This document shows, in pieces, positions 43,392-55,683 of a stretch of 64,000 nt of DNA. The DNA comes from Rhabditophanes sp. KR3021 (lineage: Eukaryota > Nematoda > Chromadorea > Rhabditida > Alloionematidae): contig CAUJLY010000001.1 of the NCBI GenBank assembly GCA_963281155.1, forward strand, positions 1,984,001 through 2,048,000. Reading direction: 5' to 3'. The position numbers and the translations under genes are program-made. Numbering within the stretch: position 1 is the first letter of the stretch; every line of letters begins with the position of its first letter. The notes below the pieces were generated by a model, which saw only the letters and a list, made by a program, of their open reading frames with translations, was not told the origin of the DNA and did not search any database.

Positions 43392-46300
43392 ATGGTTTCT
43401 ATTGACGCTCAGGAGAAATTTAAGAGAGAACTTGAAGAATGTGCTTATGCAAGGTTAGTTAATTATATAATTTCATTAAGCTTTATTTTTTAGCAAAGAA
43501 AATCATTCATCAAAATTTCATGCTGGAACAAATTTGGAACATTTGTGTAATTTAGATATTCGCGACTTTCCTCATATTGCTAGAAAGACTGGCATTATTT
43601 GTACAATTGGGCCATCATGTAAGTCTGTTGATATGCTTGAGGAAATGATCAAAAGCGGAATGAATATTGCTAGAATGAATTTTAGTCATGGTTCTCATCA
43701 ATACCATACCGAGACACTAGAAAACGTAAGAAAAGCTGCTGCCCGATTTACTGACCATAGATTGGTAGCCATTGCTTTGGATACTAAAGGACCTGAAATC
43801 AGAACTGGATTACTTGCTGGCGGAGGTTCGGCTGAGGTTGAACTTGTTAAGGGACATACGATCAAACTAACCATTGATGAAAAGTTTAGTGAGATTGGAA
43901 CTGAGCAAATGGTTTATGTTGATTACAAGAACATCACTAAAGTCCTCAAGGTTAAGGGCAAGATCTTTGTCGATGACGGGCTTATTTCTCTGATTGTTGA
44001 ACAAATTGATGAAGATGGCGTCGTGTGTTCAATTGAAAATGGTGGAATGCTTGGTTCTCGAAAAGGCGTTAACCTCCCTGGAACGGCTGTGGATCTTCCT
44101 GCTGTCTCAGAGAAAGATAAAGCCGATTTAAATTGGGGAGTTGAACAGCAAGTCGACATCGTCTTTGCTTCCTTCATACGAAATGCTAATGGAATTCACG
44201 AAATCAGAAAAATTTTAGGAGAAGAAGGGAAAAGAATAAAAATTATTGCTAAGATCGAAAATGAAGAAGGTGTGATTAATGCGGATGAAATCATCGAAGC
44301 CAGTGACGGGATTATGGTCGCTCGGGGTAAGTATCCTAAACATACAATAATTAAAACTAAAAAATGTAATCACAGAAGTAGTTTAAAAAATATTAAGAAA
44401 TAAGTTTAAAAAAATGATTGATAAAAATGAGGCAAAAATTACATGGCATTAAATAGATTCCTCTTCTTTCTTTTCATCTTCAGTTTTAATGTTTTTTAAA
44501 ACAGAACGTTCACCAGCGTCAAGAATGACTCTTTAAAGAGCAACCTAACACTTCATCATTTTTCTCTGGGAACATTAGAGAAACTATTTCATAAGATGGC
44601 TCCCAGAATCACTATTTTTTGTTACATCACTGATGTAGCCAATAAGAATTGCTCAACATTCTGAGCATGTTTCTTTGAGGCACAAGTCATTTTTAATTCA
44701 TGATCTTTAATGGGTGGATAAATAAGTAGACATAACAATCTTTTCTAGTCACACCACTTTTTTTGCCTCGCAGCCAAATTCATCTTATCAGGCTTATTCT
44801 TGATAACAGCGCACTAGTCTTTTTGTCGAAGTTTTTTGCTTTTTTAAAGAGAACTTTACACCGTCTATATTCGACATGTTTGCTGAGACAATTTTGATTT
44901 AAAACATATTTTTTACACTCTAAACATTGATAGTCTATTTCACTTGCTATGTAGTTTCCCTTAGAAGTGACGTAAGTGTTCCAATTGCTGCTTGAAACCT
45001 TTGTTAGGAATCATGTCCATAAAATACAATCCCATTTCCTGAATTAGATCAAAAGGAAATAGGCTAAGTATGTCGTCGGAAACTGTGCCAACAGACAAGC
45101 ACTCACACCTTGAGAACATCCTATTAAACATCTTTTGATCATGCAGGCATATCTGTATGACAAATTATCCCAATCAACAATAACAGCAACTCCATTTTCA
45201 CTTATAAAGTTTTCCACATCTCAACTACCTTTTTTACATTTGGAAGCATCTAAATTTACTTCTCACAGTTTCCTGCTTTTGTTGACTGAATCCAATTTCT
45301 TTATCACTTGTCATTCCAATATAATAGCATTTTTTTCATAAATACATAGACACAGTATTTACCTCCTTTAATTTGTTGTGAAATCTTCAAAAAATGTGAC
45401 ATATGTTTCTCTGGATTGAGTCTTATCTTTGACTCGAACAAACCCATCTATCTCCTTTCTTCTTCAAATAAACTTTGGATTTGTCACATCTGAAATGTAC
45501 AATGTGTTTTGGATCAGCACCTTTATAAACACAATGAGAAGACTTATATTTCTTTTCATTACGAGCAATCTTGTCACTTGGAAAATAGCATGGAATGACT
45601 CCCAAAAACGATCAGTATATTCATAATGTGCTTTGCAAACTAATCTATTTAGATTTTGACTTTTGTGCTGCTCCGTCACCGAACCTCTTGAAAAGCCTTG
45701 AGGCGGCAGTTTTCCCAAAAAATATAGCTCGAAGTTGAACATTAGTACGGTCTTCGTCATATACTCTTTGTTTTAGCAATTCTCCTTCAGCTGCAGAAGT
45801 GTCATGTGTTTCGATACTGGTAACTTGTCTGACCAATTGAAAAAGCTCTGCTGTTACCTTACTTTCGTTATTGTTCTCAATAACATCAGGCTGTTTAGGA
45901 TAATGACTGATACAGTTGACCTCTTGCATAATCTCCGAAAATTCTAATTCAAACATTGGATCCACACTACATGTGTGAGCAAGATTAGTAGCTAAATCTT
46001 GTTTGAACTTTATAAGTGATACAAAAATAACGTTGCAACTGTTTAGGTGATCTTGGAATTGAAATTCCATCTGAGAAAGTTTTCCTGGCCCAGAAGATGC
46101 TTATTGCTAAGTGCAACAAAGCCGGAAAGCCAGTCATATGTGCCACTCAAATGCTTGAATCTATGGTTAAAAAGCCACGACCAACCCGTGCTGAAGGTTC
46201 AGACGTTGCAAACGCTGTGTTGGATGGTGCTGATTGCGTAATGCTGTCTGGAGAAACCGCCAAAGGAGACTACCCAATTGAAGCTCTCAAGATTATGCAT

Positions 46301-46756
46301 TTCATTTGCAAAGAAGCTGAAAGTGCTTTCTTCCAGAACAAATTCTTCGATGAATTAATCGCGAATACTCCCAAGCCAACGCCGACTACGCATACGATTG
46401 CAATTGCTGCCGTTTCAGCTGCTGTTTCCTGCAAGGCAAGTGCTATCATTATTTTGACAACATCTGGGCGCACTGGACATTTGTGCTCCCGCTACAAGCC
46501 TCCAGTTCCAATCATTACAGTTTCTCGTGATCCCAAAACAGCTGCACACCTTCATCTGTATCGTGGAATTTTTCCACTCCACTACGACAAAGAAAGAGCC
46601 GAAGATTGGTTGGAAGATGTCAACAATAGACTTGATTTCGCCATTTCTGTAGGAAAAGAACGTGGCTTTATTAAAAGTGGAGAAGCCATTTTGTTAATCT
46701 CTGGTTTCTCTCGCGGATCAGGACACACAAATACTCTTCGTATTGTCAATGCTTAA
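43392..46756 (+). CDS. pyk: Pyruvate kinase (534 aa)
   Basis: Exons 43392-43453, 43494-44326, 46047-46756; phases fit. Glycolytic enzyme converting PEP and ADP to pyruvate and ATP. Family landmarks: [50 protein letters not shown] (metal/substrate region), [20 protein letters not shown] across the second junction, [40 protein letters not shown] and SGRTGHL. All catalytic motifs look intact. The second intron is 1720 nt, about 40 times the usual length, and contains a decayed antisense gene; it splits the conserved ARG-DLG motif of the active site. Confidence 0.95.
44449..46025 (-). pseudogene. Decayed NYN-domain/zinc-finger-like gene nested in the pyruvate kinase intron
   Basis: On the minus strand successive blocks in different frames are still readable: [16 protein letters not shown] and following (to 45645), [37 protein letters not shown] with [19 protein letters not shown], then about 45200 [17 protein letters not shown] (the beta strand and Asp pair of NYN nuclease domains), [20 protein letters not shown], a C-x2-C...H-x5-C finger (YQCLECKKY..) near 44920, and a charged end stopping at 44449. 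Many stops and frame shifts lie between them, so it cannot make one protein. NYN assignment is inference from the VDWDN motif. Confidence 0.6.
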
Positions 46757-47294
46757 TTTGGCACTTATTTTAATGTTTTATAAACTTTGATATTTCATGC
46801 TATTTTTAGAATGATATCAATAAAGCGAGTACTATAATATTTGCTTACGATTATATTACTTTAAAAATGTTAACATTTTAATAACTAAATAAAACATCAA
46901 GTTAATTTTAATTGCGAAAAATTATATATAAAACAAATTCGATTAATAGTTTTATTAAAGTAAACAATGAAACTTCATATATTTCTTATTATCAATAACA
47001 TCCTATTTGAAGTAACAACAAATTCGTAACAATAATTATTTAACCTTGTGTAAGAATACAAGTCTGCAAATGAGAAATTTGTTAAAGGAGAAGCTTTACG
47101 TTCTGAACTATTCAAAAATGCTTGCCTTAATTAATATTGAAAGGACAAATTGTGCTTTCGGAGAAAGTAGTGAGTTTTATTAAGCATGTTTTCTTAATAC
47201 CATGAACAACTTTTTCTAATTATTACAAAAACTAAAGACGTCTATTTTTTATTATAAATATGCGTGCTAAATATTATAAGGTTCATTAAGTAGA
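46757..47294. other. Intergenic, no gene seen
   Basis: Contains AATAAA-type signals after the pyruvate kinase stop and the promoter of the next receptor; nothing else recognised. Confidence 0.45.
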
Positions 47295-48334
47295 ATGAAT
47301 CTGGGCCTATATTCTGGTGTCATGATATTTATTGGAATATTTAGCGTAACTTTCAACATACTAGCTTTTCTGTTAATGCACTATAGACCTCCAAGAAAAA
47401 TAAATGAATTTATTATCATATCAAAATGGACCCGGCTTCCAGATATTTTTTATATTTTCATGATAACAATTGTTTTTCAGCCATTAGTAGTAGGTTCTGA
47501 GCCAAGTTTAGGTTCCAAGGGATTGATTAAATACATTGATAGTCCAGAATTTGTAATGACACTTGGCGGAATTACTTTGTTTTTTATGCATTACTTGACT
47601 GGAATATCAATTCTAATCTTTATGGCTCGCTATAATGTATTCTGTAGAAAAAAACCTAAGTTTTATACTAATGTTTATGAAAAAATCATTTACATAAGCA
47701 TTTATTTAATTTTGCCAATTGTGACGACGCCACTATTTCATACTATGGTGATGGAAAAGAAAAAAAGTGACATTATTACACATAAAGTAAGTAGAACAAG
47801 ATAGTTGGGATTAATTGAATTTATTATTTTAAACAGATATTAAATGAATCATTAGAACTACGAAATGCCAACTTATTAATCATAAATGTAAATGTGGGGT
47901 TAGAAAGTCCAATGACGATTTTAACTATTATAAATGGCATAACTGAACTTTTGTCAGTCTTCTTTTCAACGAGATTTTATTACTATGCAGTAGAAAAAGA
48001 AATGAAACATTTAACTGCTGGCGTCAAATCTGATTTAAGAAGAAGATTAGAAACTAATATCAGAGAAATGCGTTTGTCCATGTTGTTTCCAATCGCATTC
48101 TTTTTCATACCTTGCTTTTTAATTATGTTCCTGGCTTTTTATATTAACATGATTTCGAAGAAAGATGAAGTTGGAATTTGGGAGGTTACATGGTTGCTAG
48201 TCTACACACTTTCCTATTTTGTTTTTGTGCCTTTTGAAAAAATTTATTATGTATATGGATACAGATTCAAAAAGTTCAAAAAACCAGCTATTACATTCAG
48301 AGAAATTAAAAATTCTCTTTTTAAAAGCAGTTAA
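47295..48334 (+). CDS. Serpentine chemoreceptor, Srh-like (329 aa)
   Basis: Exons 47295-47786 and 47837-48334, 50-nt intron, frame kept. Seven hydrophobic helices: TM1 FSVTFNILAFLLMHY, a TM3 region ISILIFMARYNVF that resembles the Srh '..FENRY' pattern, an intracellular loop rich in Arg/Lys (KSDLRRRLETNIREMR) and TM6 LFPIAFFFIPCFLIM with conserved prolines. Same two-exon layout and loop position as the gene at 55684, so the two are distant paralogs. Class h is a tentative call; other Str-superfamily classes are possible. Confidence 0.65.
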
Positions 48335-48525
48335 CTAATTGAATCTGCGAAATTAATTAGCAAAGGGTGTTATATATTTAAACCAGCTTGTTTTATCTTC
48401 AATAATATGAGTTGCTTTTGAGACAATTTCTGATAAATTAATATCTTAATAGTTTAATAGACATTTAGTATTTAGTAAATTGTTGTGTAAACTCAGATTT
48501 TAATTGAAAAGATTGGCTATTAAAA

Positions 48526-48705
48526 ATGATGAAAATAAATTTTTATTCACTTTGTCTTCGTCTTGAAGATGTAATTGGATGTATTTCAAATATCTTGGCT
48601 TTTTTAGTATTAGTTTTCATCTGCCGAAAGAAGAGTTGTCTATATGAAAATATAATTTATCCTTCTTGTTATTATAGTTTTGCCTCAAAGTTCAATTATA
48701 AATAA
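48526..48705 (+). pseudogene. Truncated N-terminal fragment of a serpentine receptor
   Basis: A 59-codon frame with NFYSLCLRLEDVIGCISNIL AFLVLVF-type TM1 (split here for quoting) similar to TM1 of the receptor ending at 48334 (GIFSVTFNILAFLLMHY), then a stop. No further TM segments follow. Likely remnant of a tandem duplicate. Confidence 0.45.
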
Positions 48706-48806
48706 ATTTTCTGACAGTAATAATTCAACAGGACTAGACTTATTCTCATACAAAACAATTTATAAACTGTTAATCTAAAGATTATAACAATAATATTTAG
48801 TTTATT

Positions 48807-49336
48807 TTAAATAGAATAATACTTTGTTTTTGAAAAGTTTTTACAATCATCTGCACGAGCAAATCCTTGATCGAATGAACAAGTACATGCATCAGCTTTT
48901 TGTAATTTGATACAGCGATGTCTCAACATACGTGTATCTCAAGTTCTTTCACAATCATTTCCTAAAGAATCCCAATTTTCGTTTGTATTGCATACAATAA
49001 CTGGATTAAGTTCACCTACAGCAATTCGTTTTGGACGGCTTTCAGGACAACCAGCTTTTAAAATACATTTGCCATTTTCTGTCAAAGCGTGATCACCCAT
49101 ACAATAACAACCACCAGGCATACACATTAAAATACAAGGCATAAAAGCATCGGGATCATTGCATTTTGTAGGACAGGCACTTCCACACGTTGTATAAGTC
49201 AATTTCCTGAACATTCAGTAGCAGCATCATCTATTGTTGGTGTATGAATGTCTGAAGTAGCAACAGTCAAAGCAATCAAGCTCGCCAAAATTATCTAAAC
49301 AAATTAATTATAAAGGTACAACTCAAAACTTACAAT
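48807..49336 (-). pseudogene. TIL-domain secreted protein, pseudogene
   Basis: A signal-peptide exon (from 49294, IILASLIALTVATS) precedes CSGN, but a one-base frameshift separates it from YTTCGSACPTKC..DAFMPC..CMPGGCYCMGDHAL, a complete TIL (trypsin-inhibitor-like, Cys-rich) domain. A second partial Cys-rich domain follows and is interrupted by TGA exactly where a Cys is expected (NDCERT-stop-DTRML), then continues CTCSFDQGFARADDC. The ATG of exon 1 is missing compared with the intact gene at 49850. Three independent lesions support a dead gene. Confidence 0.75.
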
Positions 49337-49849
49337 TTTCCAATTATTTTTGAATTTTAATAATTTTCCCTATTCTTCTCCTATAAATATCAAAGAAAAT
49401 GAATGCGTTTCATAAAATTTGTGTGATAAAAAATGATTCAAATAGCATGCTAGCCTTTAATATTCTATTTGCCGAATACTCATTAGATGACGTGCAATTA
49501 ATATATAAATGTGTTTATATTTAATAACATTGATGATGAATAAATATATGGTGTAACAACAAAAAGAAGCAAGGTTGAGTATAATGTAGCTTTTGTTAGA
49601 TAGACATGTATCAGTTGATAATTCAGTAAAGTAGATGGATTAAATAGTGTGAGTGTTTATTTTCAATGAGTAATCAAGTGAATAATTATTGTTTAAAAAA
49701 TTGAAAGTAAATATTCCGTGATTTTAGATTATAGTACAAGGAAGTTTATTTTAAAAATAATGTGATATGACAAATACTTAGATTACCAATTGTATACAAG
49801 ACTTGTTCAATGTTTAGTGGACAATTCAATAGCCACTTTTAAAATAAAC

Positions 49850-50328
49850 TTAACAATCAGTTCTTAAGATGCATTTGCCTCCTTCCTTGTCCAAAGCATA
49901 TTCTCCGGTGCAATAACAACCAGCAGGATCACAAACTTGGGGACACCAAACGTAACTACGTCCGCAAACATTTTTACAAGATGGACCGCATGTCATATAA
50001 ACTTCATTTTTTGGACAATCTGGAATTGATCTCTTACTTTTACCGCAATCCGTTTTAGGTACACAATTTCCCCGACTATCCAAAGCAAAATCAGGCTGTG
50101 GACAATAACATCCAGCTGGGCGGCACATTGCTGCACACATCATAGGTTCAGTGTCCGAACATTGTGCCTCACACCCTCCGCAACTACTCCAAACCTTATT
50201 TCCCGAACATTTTCCTTGACTAATATCTCGTGCCATCAAAAAACCAATCAACGTAACACCTAATACAATCTATAAATCAATTATCATAAAATGACATCAC
50301 CTGCACAACTTACAACTTGAACCTTCAT
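49850..50328 (-). CDS. Secreted protein with two TIL domains (144 aa)
   Basis: Exon 1 is only 15 nt (50328-50314, MKVQV); exon 2 is 50269-49850 after a 44-nt intron. Signal peptide MKVQVIVLGVTLIGFLMA, then two TIL domains: CSGNKVWSSCGGCEAQCS..CAAMCRPAGCYC and CPKNEVYMTCGPSCKNVC..CPQVCDPAGCYC, each with ten cysteines. TIL proteins often inhibit serine proteases; in nematodes they are found in secretions and epidermis. Reactive-site residues cannot be assigned with certainty. Paralog of the adjacent pseudogene. Confidence 0.85.
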
Positions 50329-51930
50329 AGTAATTTAGCAAAGTAATTTAGATTAAATGAAGCAGATTCATTCTCTTTAAATACTATTTTTAAAAGAGGT
50401 GTGTTTAAAATTTGTGCATAATCAAACAAATAATATGATCGTAAAGTTTAAATAAAATGTCAACATGAAATGATATATAGTTTAATATAAAGATTCAATC
50501 AAAAAATTGTTTATTTTGAAGGATGAAAATAATAATATTAAAAAATGTTTGTGATTAGAAATATGTTTTAATCAAAAACGTAAAGATTGAAACAATATTT
50601 AGAAGAGTTATACTATTTTATGTATTACTAAAGCTATAAATCCTTCGGTACTCGACTGGGGTCATCCCTTGAGGCTTCGCCTCTGCGATCTTCCAGATTT
50701 TAATTTAGCCCTAACATATGATACTCCAGTACTGCATAGTATAGTAGTTATTAATGGGAACTAGTATGATCTGGACAGTTCACACTTCCTTGTAGTTATT
50801 TATATGAAGTGGTATGGTCTTGGATAGCTCTAATATTGATGATGCCCAGTTGTCCTCACACCCTAATTTGCATAATGCTTACAAAATTATTAACGTTGAA
50901 ATTTGCATGATAGAAGCTTTAAGATATAACATAATTTAATTAAGGAAATTATGAAAGAGTTTGAAAATCTACTCTTTTGGATTATTTGGCAAAGATTTCT
51001 ATTTTCCACATTACCATTAACCAACTAAAATATTTTACTAATAAACATTTTAAATTATTTTTGTAGGTTACTCATTTTTATTCATTCCATAACCTAATAT
51101 TAACTATTTTTTTAAATGACGAGTTGTCTTTTCACCCTAATTTTATACCACAATAATTTCCTTATAATTAAACCTGAAATTCCGTAAATTAGTAAATTAG
51201 TAAATTAGTCTGAAAGTTTTTTTTTGTGAAAAATTTAAATGCCTCCCCTGCCCAGCAGAAAACAGATATTAAAGATCTGTTTAATGAGTTAGGTATAAAA
51301 AAACCGTGGCTTTCAAACTGCACCAACAGAATTTTTATAAAATATATATTGCTCCAGGGGCATAGAGTTAAAGGGTCGAAGACCTTGACTTTTCCCAGAC
51401 TTGCTCCAGGAATAAGCCCTAAACTGATATTATGAAAAAAATGTTACCCCAGTTTGTAGAGCTAGAAAAACTGAGTCTAATGGCATATTTATAAAATCAA
51501 GGGCTTAAGGGGTTCACTCGCTAGGATGACAAATAAGGGGAGAACACAAGTGGTAAAAAAATATTTTTTTGTATTATGTTTATAAGTGTTAAAATAGATT
51601 TACATTAATCAACGCTTTTATGTAGAAAAATAAAAGCTTATTTAGTTAGGGATAGGCCGCCTGCAAGGCAATGATAAAGAAAAAAAGTCTCGAAAAGGTG
51701 TATTCCGAATCTGGTAAGATATTAAACTAAACTATAAATACATTTAATTGAAATGCTTGATTATTTTCATGAGATCTTTAGTTATTTAATTATTTATACA
51801 AGACTTTTAGTTTTTACATTCACCGTGAACTCAATAAACCTTAAATAATGCAATTCAAATAAACAATATATATCATCGGAAAGTTTATTCAAAATAAGTT
51901 AAATAAGAGGAAACAGTTAGTATTGTAATG
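50329..51930. other. 1.6 kb intergenic with a GC-richer patch
   Basis: No gene. A short perfect hairpin GAGGC-TTC-GCCTC lies at 50671-50683. Around 51235-51560 the sequence is noticeably less AT-rich and repeats TTGCTCCAGG twice; possibly remains of a transposable element. Confidence 0.4.
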
Positions 51931-52890
51931 TTAACATTGATATTGTTGTTGGTTGAGATTATGCTTTGATGCATGAAAAGAAATGGCTGAATTTGATTTT
52001 CCCCGAATTCCACCAAAAAGAGAAGTGTAGCAAGAACTATTTGAATCATTAAAGGCAGAATCAGCTCCATTTGATGATTGGAATTTATTGATTTGTTGTT
52101 CTTGAATTTCTTTCCATAGAACCAATGTTTTTGTTGTTTTTCCGAATGAAATGCCGGAGCAGTCACTGTAGCCTGAACTAAGACTTGAATTGTCATACGA
52201 GGATAATTCTGGAATTGTATAAATTGAAGGAGGTAATGGGCATTTCTCCTTTTCAACAACTAAAGATTCTAATTTTCGATTTGTTTTCATAAGGAATAAA
52301 CGAATGGAAATAATTGATAATAAAACAATTGCTATCACGAAACTCCCAACTAAAATATAAAAATGATTTATACTCACACTATTTGAATCTTCACACCAAG
52401 GACATCCAGCATAAATTTTAGTGACTTCAATTGTAACGCTGAAACACTTTCCTTTTCCATAAATTGTAGCTGAGTCTTCTTTTCCCAACACTTGAAAAAT
52501 ATTAATTGGCTCAGTAGAATCGCATTTGAGATCTGATTTAATGTATGGTCCTTGACCAAAGATAGCTGTAGATAAATTGTAATCTTCGACATTCGATGTG
52601 TCTATGAATTTTGTTAATTTGAATGGAAGTTCCTAAAAAAGATGTTAATAAGAAGATTAGTTTATTTATTTGATACTTACTATTTCGAAGTCTCGGTTGA
52701 TGTTTGTATTTTCAGTGTGGCTTGTTTTCAAGTTGTTTAGTGATAACTGGTAGTAAGAGTTTTTGCATGAGTAAGGTTTGATGCAATTTTTAATGAATTG
52801 CACATCGACTATTTCAGTTTGAAGCCAAAATTCTTGATTGGCGATGATTAGAGGACAGAAAGAGATAATAGCAAGCAAAGTAGTGAACAT
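51931..52890 (-). CDS. Type I membrane protein (303 aa), unknown
   Basis: Exons 52890-52681 and 52632-51931, 48-nt intron, frame kept. Signal peptide MFTTLLAIISFCPLIIA, an extracellular domain of about 150 residues with six or more Cys (NCIKPYSC, DLKCDST, GKGKCFSV, AGCPWCED), one TM helix (FYILVGSFVIAIVLLSIISI) and a cytoplasmic tail rich in Ser, Asn and Gln with Tyr residues (SLSSGYSDCSGISF). No family recognised; layout resembles small receptors or adhesion proteins. An upstream in-frame extension (to 53073) is hydrophobic and considered 5' UTR. Confidence 0.7.
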
Positions 52891-53174
52891 TTTGATTGAA
52901 TGATTTGGATTAATGATTGGCTTCTTATATAGTAGCAAGATAGCATCCGTCATTACGATGCGAATAAAAAATGCGGAAGGAGATGCCAAATAAATTAACC
53001 AAATGCTAATCAAAGTGACTAACCAAATAAAGAAGAGGTAAATTAAAGATGAAGAAATGAAAGATGAAATCAATGAAAGAAGGTAGTATACTTTATCAAT
53101 GAATAGTTTTATTCGGTACGATTAAATGCAATCACACTATAAATGAATTCAGTTATGTTAAATTTAAAATTATT

Positions 53175-54557
53175 TTACTCTTTCGGCTTCTTCATTTTCT
53201 TAAGAAATTGAGGAGTATTCCAGTCAAAAGGTTTGTTCACGGAATAACCAAGTTTCTCGCAAATACGGTCTAGAATCATATAAAAAGATTCATACCTGAT
53301 CTTTTTGACTTCAGAAGGACGCTTGCTTACTGGCTCTACTAAAACCATCTGACCGACCTTCTTGATAAGATAGGCATATTCATTTGGCAAGAACGTGAAG
53401 ATGTTTTTGGTTAGGTTAGCACTTAACAACGCTTCCTTAGCTCGACCCACATCCGTCTGAACAGTGCAATTTCCCCAAACCAACGAAGCCGGGTCGTACA
53501 AATCCATCAGCGTGTATAGCCAGCACTCTATGTCGTCCTTTGGATACTGCACAACTGAATTATGGGAAGCCAAACTCATGTACTTTAAAGTTCCTAGAGT
53601 TCCAGCTCCCTCGGGAATAGCGGTTTTGTAAACTTTCCCGGTATAACACCGCACGAGTCCAAAGTCAAATACGTAAACAAGTTCATCAGAGCTTTTGACC
53701 CCAGAGGAGTAGTTGTGTGGCTTCAAATCCCTGTGTACAAACTAAACAAAATAATTAATCTTGAAGTTTTGATACTTACCCCAGCTTGATGGAAGAATTC
53801 CAGAGCTTGCAAGGTTTGGTATCCAATTTTCCAGGCAGTGTTTCCACTAAATCTATTGCCCAAATGAGAAGCCTTCTTCCAGTCAATCAAACTTTTTCCA
53901 AGCAATGACATCACCATAATTCTGAATTTATTGTCTCCAGTAGTCCCACGATCAATCAAAGAAGCGAAATTCTTCCTCTTAGACAATTCAAACTCTTGAA
54001 GTCTGAGTAAGATTTCTTCTTCCCATGGCAGACAACGAAGAAAATTATCTGAAGGACCCGGAATCATTTCGATCTTCATAGCATACTCGGTTCTAGAGTT
54101 CGTTTCGCAACAGCAGTAGACACTTCCAAACGCACCTGATCGAGTATTAAAAAGTACATAAGAAAAAGTTATTACCTGATCCCAAAAGGTTCAAAACCTC
54201 GAATTTCAAAATATCACACTCGACAATCATTCCAGGCTTGAATCCGGCAACCAAGTCACGAACCGCCTCAATACCCAACATTTCATTTTTCCTTGCAGAC
54301 TTTTTCTTGGTCTTAATATTGCTTTGTTCATTAATCTTTTTTTTGTTACGTGTCTTTCCATCATTGCTGGTTTCATTCTGAGGCTTCTTCCTGTTAAATG
54401 GTGTGGCATCGTTACTTGATATCTTCTTGTTGGCAGGTTTATTGCCGGACATCTTGGCTCTGTTGATGATGCAGCAGGGCTCGTTGCATACTGCTTGTTT
54501 AGTATTAGTACCTGGACTTTTCTTGGTGGTTTGACTTCCTTCGTATTCGTGGGTCAT
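53175..54557 (-). CDS. CK1-group protein kinase, TTBKL type (434 aa)
   Basis: Exons 54557-54176, 54135-53780, 53741-53175, introns 40 and 38 nt. A Lys/Asn-rich N-terminal extension (about 100 residues, KKKINEQSNIKTKKKSARK) precedes the kinase domain: LLGSGAFGSVYCC (Gly loop), YAMKIEM (ATP Lys), FHQAGFVHRDLKPHNYSSG (catalytic loop), VFDFGLVRCY (DFG), GTLGTLKYMSLASH in place of APE, and DDIECWLYTLMDL. HRDLKPHNYSSG and the SLASH motif are typical of the expanded nematode TTBKL kinases, many of which act in the male germ line. Catalytic Lys, Asp and DFG are present, so activity is likely. Confidence 0.88.
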
Positions 54558-55136
54558 CGTTGAAATACGAGTAGTAAAAAGTGTGAAATTGATTCATTGT
54601 AGGCTTCTTTTAAAGGATATTTGGTAATTAAATTTTAGAACATTATTCAAATTATGCTCCATTCCTATATTTAAGTCTTGCTGTAATATGGTAATTTTGT
54701 TTGTAAAGCCTCGAAAATAGATTAATTTTAAAACAAAATACAATTGGTTTTTAAATAACTTCATTTCAAATTTATATTTACATGTGATTCTTTATAAAAT
54801 CCCTCCAAAAGCCCAATGCATTAGATATATTGAATGAAACTGATGGTAAACATCTTTTGCATGAATTCTCACTACATTTTACCAAAAACTATTAAAACTC
54901 TAATGGCTTACAACCCAATTTTACTTAATCTATGAAAATAACATTAATTAACAACAGGAATGCGAAGATTGGGTAAGATAGGTTGTTAATCTAATAAATC
55001 ACACTAAATGGCGATGCGAATCGAATTGCTAATCTAGATGGGCATTTCTCGCCAAGATTGACCAGCATCTCAACTATATATAGGTCTAAAATAATAAAAT
55101 AGTTCTTAAGTCTAATTTGTTACATATCTATCTACA
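54558..55136. other. Intergenic, divergent promoters
   Basis: No exon. Contains the TATA-like box at 55075-55082 for the following gene. Confidence 0.45.
55075..55082 (+). promoter_or_regulatory. TATA-like box
   Basis: TATATATA 55 bp before the ATG at 55137. Confidence 0.4.
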
Positions 55137-55463
55137 ATGCAATTCCTTCTCTCTGTTTCTGCCGTAAAAGTTATTTTCTGTTTCCTACTCGCTACAATTG
55201 CCATTTTGGTTGTCTTACATGTCAAGCTCACCCGCAACTTCTGCTGCCCGAAGAAAATTGCTCCGGAAATTGAAGAAAATGCACTTCCTATCGTTGTTGT
55301 ACAAAAATCAAGTGTAAAAGCCGAAACTACTTTCAGTGAATCAATTTACGAAGAAGGGGAAGCTTTCTCTGAAATGAACAAAGGATTTATCAATGTTTCT
55401 CTAGCAGACTACGATGCCAGCTCTCAAATCAACAAATCATTTTCTTCCATTCAATTCAATTAA
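55137..55463 (+). CDS. Small single-pass membrane protein (108 aa), unknown
   Basis: An intronless frame with an N-terminal hydrophobic helix (VIFCFLLATIAILVVLHV) followed by NFCCPKK and an acidic/Ser-rich tail (ETTFSESIYEEGEAFSE). Probably a signal-anchored protein with its tail in the cytosol. No domain recognised. A TATA-like box lies 55 bp before the ATG and AATAAA-like signals follow the stop. Confidence 0.6.
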   Translation: MQFLLSVSAVKVIFCFLLATIAILVVLHVKLTRNFCCPKKIAPEIEENALPIVVVQKSSVKAETTFSESIYEEGEAFSEMNKGFINVSLADYDASSQINKSFSSIQFN

Positions 55464-55683
55464 TTTCAAATTTTCGTTCTAACACCTTCCTTTTTTAATA
55501 AATAAATTATTTATATTGAATGTTAATTTATTTCATCATATAAAATATAATCTTTAAACATAAATGGCATTTGCAATAATTACGTTGTAAAGATGGTAAT
55601 TAGTTAAGTGCATTTAATATTTGTTACACAATGTATTCAATAATGTATCATATGCTCGTGGCTTAAATTCCGTTATTTACAAA

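Noticed and set aside
51226..51435. 69-codon plus-strand frame in the GC-richer patch
   Set aside because: No start context, no domain; the patch looks like repeat remains.
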